This document shows positions 8,932 through 17,655 of a DNA stretch of 64,000 nucleotides, in pieces. The position numbers and the translations under genes were made by a program. Source of the DNA: an uncultured bacterium (lineage in GTDB: Bacteria; Bacillota; Clostridia; Lachnospirales; Lachnospiraceae); NCBI GenBank assembly GCA_945828315.1, contig CALZQA010000003.1, positions 1-64,000 of the forward strand, given 5' to 3'. A model generated the notes under the pieces. It ran no database searches. It saw nothing but the letters and a program-made list of their open reading frames with translations, and was not told where the DNA came from. How positions within the stretch are numbered: position 1 is the first letter of the stretch; each line of letters begins with the position of its first letter.

Positions 8932-8968
8932 GTTACCACGATAAAGCGTTATTTCATATGGAGGAATC

Positions 8969-10153
8969 ATGAAACAGAATTTACATACACCGGAAGGTGT
9001 CCGGGACATTTACGGTACGGAATGTGAACGCAAGTTGTATTTGGAGCAGAAGCTTTTTTCTGTTCTGACGGGTTACGGTTATCATCCGATCGAGACGCCA
9101 TCATTCGAATTCTTTGAAATTTTCGGTAGGGAAGTGGGCACAACACCGTCGAAGGATCTGTACAAGTTTTTTGACCGTGAGGGTAACACGCTTGTGCTTC
9201 GTCCGGATATCACACCATCTATTGCTCGATCAGCTGCAAAGTACTATATGGATGAAGAAATGCCGCTGAGATTCTGCTATAAGGGAAATACCTTTATCAA
9301 CCATCACAGTCTGCGTGGACGAATGAAAGAGTGTACCCAGCTCGGGGCTGAACTTATGGGGGATAATACAGTTGATGCAGATGCGGAAATGCTGTCCATG
9401 ATCGTGGATTGTCTGCAGGCGGCCGGTCTGAAGGAATTTCAGATCAGCGTGGGACACGCGAGCATTTTCAAAGGTCTTGTAGAGGCGGCAGGCTTTTCGG
9501 AGGAGGAAACCGCTGAGCTGCACGGATTGATCTCCAACAAGAATTTTTACGGCGTGGAGGAATTTGTCAGCAGTCGCAATTTGCCGGAGGATCTGAGAAA
9601 ATGCTTTGGCATTCTGCGCTGTATGTACACTTCCGGCGATGAACTGGAGCAGTTTAAGCAGGCGGCACAGAAATACGATACGGTCTACACGGCGCTGCAG
9701 CGTTTAGAGCAGCTGCAGCAGCTGCTTCTGATCTATGGAATAGATAATTATGTATCCTTCGAACCCGGGATGGTCAGCGATTATCAATATTATACCGGTA
9801 TATTATTATCAGGCTATACTTTCGGAACCGGAGAGCCGATCGTAAAGGGAGGACGTTATGACGAACTGCTTCCGATGTTTGGGAAAAATGCCCCGGCTAT
9901 TGGCTTTGTTGTTGTAATCGACCAGCTGCTGGAGGCAATCTCCAGACAGATGATTGAGGTTCCCATCACACACAGTACGCAGTTGATCGTATACGCAGCT
10001 TCCCATCACGAGGACGCTGTCATATTGGCTCGTAAAGCGCGAAGCACGGGGGGCCGTGTGGAGTTGATCCGTTTTGATGAGGCAAAAGGGCGGGAGGCTT
10101 ATGAGTCCTATGCAGCGATAAATCAGATCGCACGTATCACCTGGCTGGTATAA
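8969..10153 (+). CDS. hisZ: ATP phosphoribosyltransferase regulatory subunit HisZ
   Basis: HisZ is a catalytically inactive histidyl-tRNA-synthetase paralogue that assembles with the short form of HisG and confers histidine feedback control on the first step of histidine synthesis. The 394-residue protein shows the HisRS-like motif 2 region (LRPDITPSIARSAAKYY), MKECTQLGAELMG and GRYDELLPMFG. There is no separate anticodon-binding domain like that of true HisRS. GGAGG precedes the ATG. The short HisG directly downstream (hisG at 10187) supports the HisZ role. Confidence 0.93.
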   Translation: MKQNLHTPEGVRDIYGTECERKLYLEQKLFSVLTGYGYHPIETPSFEFFEIFGREVGTTPSKDLYKFFDREGNTLVLRPDITPSIARSAAKYYMDEEMPLRFCYKGNTFINHHSLRGRMKECTQLGAELMGDNTVDADAEMLSMIVDCLQAAGLKEFQISVGHASIFKGLVEAAGFSEEETAELHGLISNKNFYGVEEFVSSRNLPEDLRKCFGILRCMYTSGDELEQFKQAAQKYDTVYTALQRLEQLQQLLLIYGIDNYVSFEPGMVSDYQYYTGILLSGYTFGTGEPIVKGGRYDELLPMFGKNAPAIGFVVVIDQLLEAISRQMIEVPITHSTQLIVYAASHHEDAVILARKARSTGGRVELIRFDEAKGREAYESYAAINQIARITWLV

Positions 10154-10186
10154 AAGTTGAGACTATGATTGGAGACAGAATACGAG

Positions 10187-10852
10187 ATGGCAAACGAAAA
10201 CAGTGAACGCTATCTGACCTTTGCGCTTGGCAAAGGCAGACTGGCGAACCAGACATTAAAACTATTTGAGCAGATCGGGATCACATGCGAAGAGATGAAA
10301 GATAAAGAAACCCGCAAGCTGATCTTTGTCAACGAGGAGCTGAAACTTCGTTTCTTTCTGGCGAAGGGTCCTGATGTGCCTACCTATGTAGAGTATGGAG
10401 CAGCGGATATCGGTGTTGTGGGTGAGGATACGATCCTGGAGGAGGGGCGCAATATTTATGAGGTGCTTGACCTCGGCTTCGGAAAGTGCCGCATGTGTGT
10501 CTGCGGACCGGAGAGTGCAAAGGAATTGCTTCTGCATCATGAGCAGATCCGTGTGGCCTCCAAATACCCGCGCATTGCACAAAATTATTTTTATAACAAA
10601 AAACAGCAGACAGTGGAGATCATCAAGCTGAACGGCTCCATTGAGCTGGCACCGATCGTCGGTCTTTCCGAGGTGATCGTGGACATTGTGGAGACCGGAT
10701 CCACCCTGCGGGAAAACGGACTTCAGGTTCTTGAGGAAGTATGTCCGCTGTCCGCGCGGATGATCGTAAACCCGGTGAGTATGAAGATGGAAAATGATCG
10801 GATCACAAAGCTGATCACCGATTTAAAACAGGTTATACATAAGGAGAACTAA
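10187..10852 (+). CDS. hisG: ATP phosphoribosyltransferase, short form
   Basis: HisG joins ATP and PRPP to make phosphoribosyl-ATP, the committing step of histidine synthesis. The protein is 221 residues, lacks the C-terminal ACT-like regulatory domain of long HisG and therefore needs HisZ. Motifs TFALGKGRL, GAADIGVVGEDTI and the PRPP-binding-like VDIVETGSTLRENGL are visible. I chose the ATG at 10187 (MANENSERYLTF) over the TTG at 10169; a GGAG lies 12 nt ahead. It is followed by hisD with a 1-nt gap. Confidence 0.93.
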   Translation: MANENSERYLTFALGKGRLANQTLKLFEQIGITCEEMKDKETRKLIFVNEELKLRFFLAKGPDVPTYVEYGAADIGVVGEDTILEEGRNIYEVLDLGFGKCRMCVCGPESAKELLLHHEQIRVASKYPRIAQNYFYNKKQQTVEIIKLNGSIELAPIVGLSEVIVDIVETGSTLRENGLQVLEEVCPLSARMIVNPVSMKMENDRITKLITDLKQVIHKEN

Positions 10853-10853
10853 C

Positions 10854-12146
10854 ATGCGTATTTTACAGTTAAGTAAAGAAACAAAAAGCAATATTTTAGA
10901 GGATCTATTAAAACGTAGCCCTAACAGCTACGGCGAATATGAGGATCGCGTGGCAGCCATCATCGATACCGTGCGTGAAAAAGGCGATGAGGCAATTTTT
11001 TCCTATACCAGACAGTTTGACGGTGCCGACATCAGTGCTGACAATATTGTTGTGACAAAGGAGGAGATCGAGGAGGCGTATGCCACTGTGGATCCGACTT
11101 TGCTGAACGTGATCCGGAAGGCACTGGTCAATATCCGTGAGTATCATGAAAAACAGCGCCAGTACAGCTGGTTTGATTCAAAGGACAATGGAATTATCCT
11201 CGGTCAGAAAGTGACACCCTTAAAGCGCGTGGGTGTGTATGTACCGGGTGGAAAGGCAGTGTATCCCTCTTCAGTTCTTATGAACGTGATGCCGGCAAAG
11301 GTTGCAGGAGTCGATGAGATCATCATGACAACACCGCCGGGAAAGGACGGAAAGATCTGCGCATCCACGCTGGTTGCGGCTACAGAGGCAGGTGTTGACA
11401 AGATCTATAAGGTTGGCGGTGCACAGGCGATCGCAGCACTGGCTTTTGGTACGGAAAGTGTTCCGAAGATTGACAAGATCGTCGGTCCCGGAAACATTTA
11501 TGTGGCACTTGCCAAGAAGGCAGTATTCGGACATGTGAGCATTGATTCTATTGCCGGTCCCAGTGAAATTCTGGTGTTGGCGGATGAGAGTGCAAATCCC
11601 AGATTTGTTGCAGCAGATCTGCTCTCACAGGCGGAACACGATGAGATGGCATCTGCGATCCTTGTGACAACAAGCCGTGAGCTGGCCGAGCAGGTATCCG
11701 CAGAAGTAGACAAATTTGTGGCGCAGCTGAGCCGCAAAGAGATCATTCAGAAATCTCTTGATAATTACGGATATATTTTGGTTGCCTCCAGCGAGGAGGA
11801 GGCCATCGAAACTGCCAATGATATTGCATCCGAGCATCTGGAGATCGTTATGAAGGACCCCTTTACCGTCATGACAAAGATCCGCAATGCTGGTGCCATT
11901 TTCCTGGGAACTTACAGCAGTGAGCCACTGGGGGATTATTTTGCAGGTCCGAACCATGTGCTGCCCACAAACGGAACCGCAAAGTTTTTCTCCGCATTAT
12001 CTGTGGATGATTTTATTAAAAAATCCAGCATTATCTCTTATTCAAGAGAAGCGCTGGAGCCGATCTATAAGGATATCGTACAGTTTGCGGAATGCGAGCA
12101 GCTGACGGCACACGCCAACTCGATCCGTGTGCGTTTTGAGGATTAA
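10854..12146 (+). CDS. hisD: Histidinol dehydrogenase
   Basis: HisD is a zinc enzyme that oxidises histidinol to histidine in two NAD-dependent steps. The protein is 430 residues, which is standard. Conserved segments include RVGVYVPGG, KVGGAQAIAALAFGTESVPK, IVGPGNIYVALAKK, DSIAGPSEILVLAD, SQAEHDEMA and the HVLPTNGTAKF region. It lies 1 nt after hisG and 31 nt before hisIE, in one operon. Confidence 0.96.
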   Translation: MRILQLSKETKSNILEDLLKRSPNSYGEYEDRVAAIIDTVREKGDEAIFSYTRQFDGADISADNIVVTKEEIEEAYATVDPTLLNVIRKALVNIREYHEKQRQYSWFDSKDNGIILGQKVTPLKRVGVYVPGGKAVYPSSVLMNVMPAKVAGVDEIIMTTPPGKDGKICASTLVAATEAGVDKIYKVGGAQAIAALAFGTESVPKIDKIVGPGNIYVALAKKAVFGHVSIDSIAGPSEILVLADESANPRFVAADLLSQAEHDEMASAILVTTSRELAEQVSAEVDKFVAQLSRKEIIQKSLDNYGYILVASSEEEAIETANDIASEHLEIVMKDPFTVMTKIRNAGAIFLGTYSSEPLGDYFAGPNHVLPTNGTAKFFSALSVDDFIKKSSIISYSREALEPIYKDIVQFAECEQLTAHANSIRVRFED

Positions 12147-12177
12147 GTGATTTTTCAGGAAGGTATCAGAGAAAATT

Positions 12178-13461
12178 ATGGACAAAAAAATTCTGGTTGC
12201 AACGCTCTATATCAAGGATGGAAAGCCGGTAAAAAACAACCGGGATCTGACTCCGATCGGAGAGCTGCGCACCTATGCAAAGCTTTATAATGACAGTGGA
12301 ATAGACAAAATATTTGTATTTGATCTGTCGGACGATGATGAAGAACATGAAAGAAATCTGCGGGCGATCCGGGAACTGAACCGTATGATCGATATTCCTA
12401 CCTGTGGCGGTGGAAATATCCGCAGGCTTGAGGACGTCAAAAAGCTGATTTATGCCGGCTGCAAGCAGATCATGCTGAACGCTGCAAAGAGCGGCTGTAT
12501 CGATCTTGCGCGAAAAGCCGCTGATCGTTACGGAAAAGACCGAATTCTGGTGTCCGTGCACAATGTGGACTTTATTTTTAAAAACCAGGAGGAGATGAAC
12601 GAGCTGTTCCATGAGGTGCTTGTCATGGAGGAATCTGTGCTTGATGCAGTGGATAATCTGTCAAACACGCCTTATGTTGTTCTTTATGACGGTTCCGATT
12701 TTGCGGAAGTATATGCACTTTTGGAACGCGAAAATGCGCGCGGCATTTGTGGACCGTTGTTTAATGATCCGCAGACGGATATCATGCAGTTCAAGACAAA
12801 CCTCGGTGAGGCAGGACTTTGGATGGATAATTTTAAGCCGCAGATCCAGTGGGCGGAATTGAAGAAAAATTCCGATGGAATGGTGCCCTGTATCGTGCAG
12901 GATTATCAGACCGGTGAGGTACTCATGCTTGCATACATGAACGAGGAAGCCTATTACAAGACATTATCTCTTGGAAAGATGACTTACTACAGCCGCAGTC
13001 GCAAACAGCTGTGGACGAAGGGTGAGACTTCGGGACATCTGCAGTATGTCAAATCACTGACTGCAGATTGCGATTATGATACGATCCTGGCAAAGGTCTC
13101 TCAGGTGGGCGTTGCGTGTCATACCGGTAATCCGACCTGCTTTTTCAATGAGATTGTCAAAAAAGAATATGTGGAGAACAATCCGCTGAAAGTATTTGAG
13201 AACGGCTATCATTCCATCATGAACAGCAAGGCAAATCCAAAGAAGGGTTCTTTCATCAGTGAACTGTTTGATAAGGGACTTGATGAAATGTTGAAGAAGC
13301 TGGGCGAGGAGACCACCGAGGTAGTGATCGCCGCAAAGAATCCCAATCCGGAGCATATCAAGTATGAGATCTCCGATCTACTGTACTACCTGATGATCAT
13401 GATGGTGGAGACAGGTGTGACCTGGGAGGATATCACAAAAGAACTCGCACAGCGTAAGTAG
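12178..13461 (+). CDS. hisIE: Phosphoribosyl-AMP cyclohydrolase / phosphoribosyl-ATP pyrophosphatase with an N-terminal degenerate HisF-like domain
   Basis: This 427-residue protein has three parts. Residues about 1-215 resemble the HisF/HisA (beta-alpha)8 barrel ([32 protein letters not shown]). Residues about 222-325 are HisI (cyclohydrolase; DCDYD metal cluster at 297-301, [10 protein letters not shown]). Residues about 335-427 are HisE ([13 protein letters not shown]). HisI and HisE catalyse the third and second steps of histidine synthesis. In the barrel, the two aspartates essential in HisF are replaced: the D11 position reads Tyr (TLYIKDG) and the D130 position reads His (LVSVHNV). The barrel therefore looks catalytically dead and may be structural or regulatory. 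It is the last gene of the operon and is followed by a terminator. Confidence 0.92.
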   Translation: MDKKILVATLYIKDGKPVKNNRDLTPIGELRTYAKLYNDSGIDKIFVFDLSDDDEEHERNLRAIRELNRMIDIPTCGGGNIRRLEDVKKLIYAGCKQIMLNAAKSGCIDLARKAADRYGKDRILVSVHNVDFIFKNQEEMNELFHEVLVMEESVLDAVDNLSNTPYVVLYDGSDFAEVYALLERENARGICGPLFNDPQTDIMQFKTNLGEAGLWMDNFKPQIQWAELKKNSDGMVPCIVQDYQTGEVLMLAYMNEEAYYKTLSLGKMTYYSRSRKQLWTKGETSGHLQYVKSLTADCDYDTILAKVSQVGVACHTGNPTCFFNEIVKKEYVENNPLKVFENGYHSIMNSKANPKKGSFISELFDKGLDEMLKKLGEETTEVVIAAKNPNPEHIKYEISDLLYYLMIMMVETGVTWEDITKELAQRK

Positions 13462-13488
13462 TGGGTCCAAACGAATATATGATCGTGT

Positions 13489-13527
13489 AATATGTGCACT
13501 ATGACGAATAGTGCACATATTTTTTGT
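13489..13527 (+). terminator. Rho-independent terminator of the his operon
   Basis: AATATGTGCACTA (13489-13501) pairs perfectly with TAGTGCACATATT (13509-13521) across a 7-nt loop, giving a 13-bp stem that runs straight into TTTTTG. This is a clear intrinsic terminator 28 nt after hisIE. Confidence 0.9.
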
Positions 13528-13540
13528 CTAAATTTACCAG

Positions 13541-13569
13541 TTGATTTATCGATACACTGTGTGTATAAT
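13541..13569 (+). promoter_or_regulatory. Sigma-A promoter of the large surface-protein gene
   Basis: TTGATT (13541-13546) and a perfect TATAAT (13564-13569) are separated by 17 nt. It lies just after the his terminator and about 120 nt ahead of the surface-protein start, leaving an A/T-rich leader of about 115 nt in which I see no other clear structure. Confidence 0.8.
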
Positions 13570-13690
13570 ATGAAAAATTTCTTTTTTATTTTCTTTTATA
13601 TATCCATGTTCGCTAAATAACCGCTTTTCTGTTATTTTTTCCATGCTGTTTTTACGTTCTTTTTATGCAGTCGATCATGAAAGGAGACGT

Positions 13691-16600
13691 ATGAAAAAAA
13701 AATGTCATACAAAAAAACAACTGGTATTATGGTTGCTTGTGACAGCAGTTACATTTTCTCAAGTACGGTCACAGATCCCGTTTGCAGTCCATGCACAGGA
13801 AACGGAAGATATTGAAGCTTCTGAGAATACGGAAGGAGTTGAAGAGACTGAAGAGGCAGAAATTTCGCTTGCATATGTATCCAATGTCACTGTCGATACG
13901 GAAGGAAGCAGACTGCGCATTTACGGTGAAGAAAACACAACATACAATGTTCCGATCAATATTACTGCCAATTGCACGGTGATCCTGGACAATGTATCTG
14001 ATACAGCAGATCTGACTGTGGCAGACGGTGTCAATGCGGAGATCCTTTTGCGGGGAACAAACGCTCTGCATAATATCTGTGCTCAGGGCGGATCGGCGAC
14101 GCAGGTGTGTATTCGCGGAGAATCCGATGGCAGCACGCTCACTGCAAATAACATCGCCTGTCCGGATGGTGGCAGCGCAGCAACAGGTGCGGAAGTTCTG
14201 ATTGAAAACAGTACGATCATATGTGCAAATCTTTCCTGTGGGGGCAACGGAAAAGATACTGCCTACAAAAGTGGAAGTGCGACTGTTGCCAGTGCATCAC
14301 CCGGCAGTAATGCATCACCGTGTGTAACGATCCGTTCAGCAGATCTTACAGTTAACGGAAATCTTGCCTGCGGTGGAAATGGGCTGCAGAGTACAGGAAC
14401 ATGGTCAGCAGCTACTTCGCATGGCGGAACGTCCGGAGAAGTGATCATTGACGCAAGCCGGGTGACGGTCAGTGGAAATGTTTCTATGGGCGGAAAAGGT
14501 GGAAACGGTGGAATGGGCAGTACATATTACAGCTGTACAGCCGGAAATACAAAGAGTGCATCTCCGGTCACGATACGTAATCACAGTACGGTGACTGTAT
14601 CCGGCAATGTCTCTACGCAACAGGATCTTCCTCAGGTAAGTAACGAGGGCAGTCAGTCGGGCCTGCATGGTGTAACGGTTACTGTTTCTGACTCCGTGCT
14701 GACAGCAAAAGATATTGCCAGCGGCGGTAATGGTCATGTACAGGTTCACTATGATGCCTATTCCGGTTCCGGAAGCAGTTACAATATTTATGGAACAGCC
14801 GGAGGAAATGGAGGAACGCTGGTTGCCGATCATGCAGATATTACCTGTGAAACTGTTGTATGTGGCGGAAATGCCGGGGATTACATGAGCTATACAGTCG
14901 ATATTTATGGAACCAAAAGCGGCGATTATGAATGCGTTCATCATCCTTTGGACGGCAATGGGGGCGAGATCCTGTCAGACAATTCCAAACTGACGATTAC
15001 AAGCATTGGCTGCGAAAAGGGAAGTCGATGGAATGGTTATGCAAACGCTTCCACGCATAAGAATAGCACGTTTCTCGGAGGTACTTTGAAAGGAACTGTC
15101 TATGGTTCCATTATTACAACGGATATGACTTCCATTTTGGAAGGCGGTTTCATGGCAGATACTGATATACGAAATTCAGAGGAAGCAAGCTGTGCCGAAT
15201 GCGTACTGCAGACAGACGAAGATATGTGTGGTCAGACTGTGCAGGTGTTCGCAAACGATCTGACCGGAACGGCCATACTGGACGATACAGGCAATCTGCA
15301 TACGTATCTTAGCGTTGGAAAGCAGGAATTACGGCTGAAGGGAGCAGTCATATATGCCGGGAGTAATATGGTCAAACGATCTGTTCCCCTTAATGTATTT
15401 CAGCTGGCACCTTACGGGAAGATCTGTGTAGACCAGAGCGGCGCAGTCATCACAGAACATGCATACACATATCTGGGGGAATCTTATTCTTATAACGGAG
15501 ATTACACGATTACCGGAAATTCCGAAAATGCGGAGATTTCAGTGGAAAGCGGAAGACATCATCTGCTATTGCATGACACCTTCTTTGGTACATTGAATGT
15601 CAAAGGCACTTCTGAAGTGATCTTACAGCCGGATGAACATGCCAGTATTGATACGATCAACGTAGACAGCGATGCGGTACTGACGGTAGCAGGAATTGGA
15701 GAGATATATGCAGATTCCGGCATATTCTCCGTGAGTGAATGTAATGGCATTTTGCAAAACGAAGATGGATCGCGTATGTTTCCGGTGGAGATGGTGTTTG
15801 AATTACCCGGCACCTATCACTTAAAACTGAATGGCGAGGAATTGACTGTTGAAACAAACGAAGATGGAGTGGTATATTTTCTTTTGGCTGAAGGTAACTA
15901 CGATCTTCAGGTTGCTTGTGAACCATTTTATTTTTACGGAAATTTTCCAGTGGTGGGTAAACAGCAGATCGAGCAGACAGATCTGTCTCTTTATGCAGAT
16001 ATTTCCAAGGGAGATCTTGTGATTGAAGATCATACTGTTTCGTTGGGAGATGACCGGATTCAAAGCAATGCTAATGTAACTGTCATTCAAAGTACGGATG
16101 AAGCACATGCTGTATATGTTGAAAAGAAAGATGCGATGCTAATAATTGATGATCCGAAGGCGGACATGCAGATTTATCTGCCGGAAGGTTTTGAAGGACA
16201 GATTGAAAACACATCGGGCACAGCGGTTCAGCTTGTAACGATCAGCACCGGATATCCGGATCAGGAACTGACATTGAAACTGGATGGGCAGGAGTATGTG
16301 ATCACAACAGACAGTGAAGGAAACTTTCCTTTTCTTGCAACCGGAGGCAATCACTCCCTGGAGATCACGATTGATGATACGACTTACCGGAGTGTGCATC
16401 CTTTCTGTATTTCAGGATCAGCAACCGGATCTTATTCTATAGCAGATGATATGACAGATGATCCGGATGCAGCAACCGACACAGATACAGATGCCGGGAC
16501 AGATACGGATCAAGGTACAAATACAGATCCTGACACAAATGCAGATCCTGATACAAATACAGATTCAGGCACAGATGTGGATCCTGGCACAAATACAGAT

Positions 16601-17251
16601 TCAGGCACAGATTCGGGTTCAGGAGCAACGTCCGGTGTTTCCGGTGGCGGTTCTTCACAGCCAAATGTTCCCTCTGCCGGCGGAAGCGGACAGACCTCCA
16701 CATCCGCTGCAGTTGCTTCGACCATCGTCTCTCCTTCTATTTCAATGCAAGCTTCTTTAAAAGGCATTTCCATGCTTTCTGCAAAAGCAAAAAACACCTA
16801 CAAGCTGTATACAAGAAAGAAGATCAGTTTCAAGGTCACACGAGAGGCGGATACGGATTACTATTACAAAATTCTTAGAAGAGGTCAGCAAAATTCAGAA
16901 GGACAATGGAAAAAATTAAATGCTGACAAGATCACGGTTTCCAGCAGTTCAAATAGTGCAAAAGGACAACGGATCGTATTAAAAGCGGTTAACGAAGCAG
17001 GAAGTACAGTCAGAAAAACAACCGGTTTTGTGATAGACACCCAAAAGCCTACTGTAGAAGGTGTGAGAAATGCCGGATTTTATCAAAAGAAGCGTACGAT
17101 CTGTATTTCCGATAACTGCGGAAGCTGTGAGGTGCGTTTGAATGGAAAAAAGATGAAACAAAGATTCAGCATACAAAAAAGAGGTATCTATCTGCTTACG
17201 GCATCAGATCCTGCAGGAAATCAGCGAACAGTTCTATTTGCCATGCTCTGA
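13691..17251 (+). CDS. Large secreted Gly/Asn-rich beta-solenoid-like surface protein with C-terminal Ig-like domain
   Basis: The ATG at 13691 follows AAGGAGACGT and begins a classical signal peptide (basic start, LVLWLLVTAVTF core, likely cleavage after AVHAQ), so I chose it over the track start at 13643. The mature protein (about 1150 residues) has an acidic Glu/Thr stretch, then several loosely repeated units of the type TVSGN-V-CGGNG (for example LACGGNG, LSCGGNG, VCGGNAG, IASGGNG), which suggest a right-handed beta-solenoid. Two DSEGN-type beta domains follow, then an Asp/Thr-rich repeat linker (residues about 930-978), a Ser/Gly spacer, and a C-terminal Ig-like domain (DTQKPTVEGV, LTASDPAGNQR). 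I see no LPXTG sorting signal, SLH domain or transmembrane tail. It is probably a secreted or loosely attached adhesin-like protein. Function and ligand are unknown. Confidence 0.85.
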   Translation: MKKKCHTKKQLVLWLLVTAVTFSQVRSQIPFAVHAQETEDIEASENTEGVEETEEAEISLAYVSNVTVDTEGSRLRIYGEENTTYNVPINITANCTVILDNVSDTADLTVADGVNAEILLRGTNALHNICAQGGSATQVCIRGESDGSTLTANNIACPDGGSAATGAEVLIENSTIICANLSCGGNGKDTAYKSGSATVASASPGSNASPCVTIRSADLTVNGNLACGGNGLQSTGTWSAATSHGGTSGEVIIDASRVTVSGNVSMGGKGGNGGMGSTYYSCTAGNTKSASPVTIRNHSTVTVSGNVSTQQDLPQVSNEGSQSGLHGVTVTVSDSVLTAKDIASGGNGHVQVHYDAYSGSGSSYNIYGTAGGNGGTLVADHADITCETVVCGGNAGDYMSYTVDIYGTKSGDYECVHHPLDGNGGEILSDNSKLTITSIGCEKGSRWNGYANASTHKNSTFLGGTLKGTVYGSIITTDMTSILEGGFMADTDIRNSEEASCAECVLQTDEDMCGQTVQVFANDLTGTAILDDTGNLHTYLSVGKQELRLKGAVIYAGSNMVKRSVPLNVFQLAPYGKICVDQSGAVITEHAYTYLGESYSYNGDYTITGNSENAEISVESGRHHLLLHDTFFGTLNVKGTSEVILQPDEHASIDTINVDSDAVLTVAGIGEIYADSGIFSVSECNGILQNEDGSRMFPVEMVFELPGTYHLKLNGEELTVETNEDGVVYFLLAEGNYDLQVACEPFYFYGNFPVVGKQQIEQTDLSLYADISKGDLVIEDHTVSLGDDRIQSNANVTVIQSTDEAHAVYVEKKDAMLIIDDPKADMQIYLPEGFEGQIENTSGTAVQLVTISTGYPDQELTLKLDGQEYVITTDSEGNFPFLATGGNHSLEITIDDTTYRSVHPFCISGSATGSYSIADDMTDDPDAATDTDTDAGTDTDQGTNTDPDTNADPDTNTDSGTDVDPGTNTDSGTDSGSGATSGVSGGGSSQPNVPSAGGSGQTSTSAAVASTIVSPSISMQASLKGISMLSAKAKNTYKLYTRKKISFKVTREADTDYYYKILRRGQQNSEGQWKKLNADKITVSSSSNSAKGQRIVLKAVNEAGSTVRKTTGFVIDTQKPTVEGVRNAGFYQKKRTICISDNCGSCEVRLNGKKMKQRFSIQKRGIYLLTASDPAGNQRTVLFAML
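16478..16624 (+). repeat. Degenerate in-frame Asp/Thr repeat tract inside the surface-protein gene
   Basis: Short 6-, 12- and 18-nt units such as ACAGATACGGAT and ACAAATACAGAT recur about fifteen times and encode D-T-D-T, N-T-D-P and D-S-G-T units. They form a flexible, acidic linker between the solenoid part and the C-terminal Ig-like domain. Such tracts can expand or shrink by slipped replication. They are direct coding repeats with no regular spacers, so not CRISPR. Confidence 0.8.
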
Positions 17252-17335
17252 TTTTTTTGTCAGAAATCATACATAGTTTGTCTGCGATCGCATAAATTGT
17301 GCTAAGAATAAACAAACTGTGATGGGAGAAACAGG

Positions 17336-17638
17336 ATGACATATGATCAGATCAATGCAAGAAAAGAATATGTAAAACGCGCCAGGGCATCTTTTCAGGA
17401 TCAGGAGGAGGATTGGACTCATCCGGCGCCGGAACACGAGGAACCGGCATTGGGAAAGACTTTCAGCCTGCGGCTGGTGCTTGGCCTTTTGTTCTTTTTG
17501 CTGTTTGTGCTGGCAGATGTGACAAACCATAAAATACTTGATTTTTCCACCTCAGACATAGCAGCGGAAATTGCTGAAAAAGATGATTATACAAATCTCG
17601 AAAAATATGTTATGATGCTACTTGCAGATAATAATTAA
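17336..17638 (+). CDS. Small single-pass membrane protein of unknown function
   Basis: This 100-residue protein has a charged N-terminus (NARKEYVKRARASFQDQEED), one strong transmembrane segment (LVLGLLFFLLFVLADV, about residues 47-62) and an acidic C-terminal tail that would lie outside the membrane if the N-terminus is inside. A GGGAGA Shine-Dalgarno sequence precedes the ATG. It is an independent small ORF, not a shadow of a neighbour, because nothing else occupies this stretch. It directly precedes the radical-SAM pair and could be cotranscribed with it. I do not recognise the family. Confidence 0.7.
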   Translation: MTYDQINARKEYVKRARASFQDQEEDWTHPAPEHEEPALGKTFSLRLVLGLLFFLLFVLADVTNHKILDFSTSDIAAEIAEKDDYTNLEKYVMMLLADNN

Positions 17639-17655
17639 ATGTTTTGGAGGTACCT

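Noticed and set aside
16478-16624. Possible CRISPR-like array from the regularly repeated units
   Set aside because: The units are 6-18 nt, degenerate, have no unique spacers and are in the reading frame of a protein; no cas genes are present.
16437-16797. Several ORFs in all frames over the Asp/Thr repeat of the surface protein
   Set aside because: They are a by-product of the low-complexity tract, which lacks stops in several frames; only the frame of the large gene has a signal peptide and domains.
17249-17270. Terminator after the large surface-protein gene (CTGATTTTTTTGTCAG)
   Set aside because: The stem is only four base pairs and the T-run lies in the loop rather than after the stem, so termination is doubtful.
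17595-17640. Promoter TTATAC-N18-TATGAT before the TIGR03960 gene
   Set aside because: Both hexamers lie in the coding sequence of the small membrane protein and match poorly; not enough to call.
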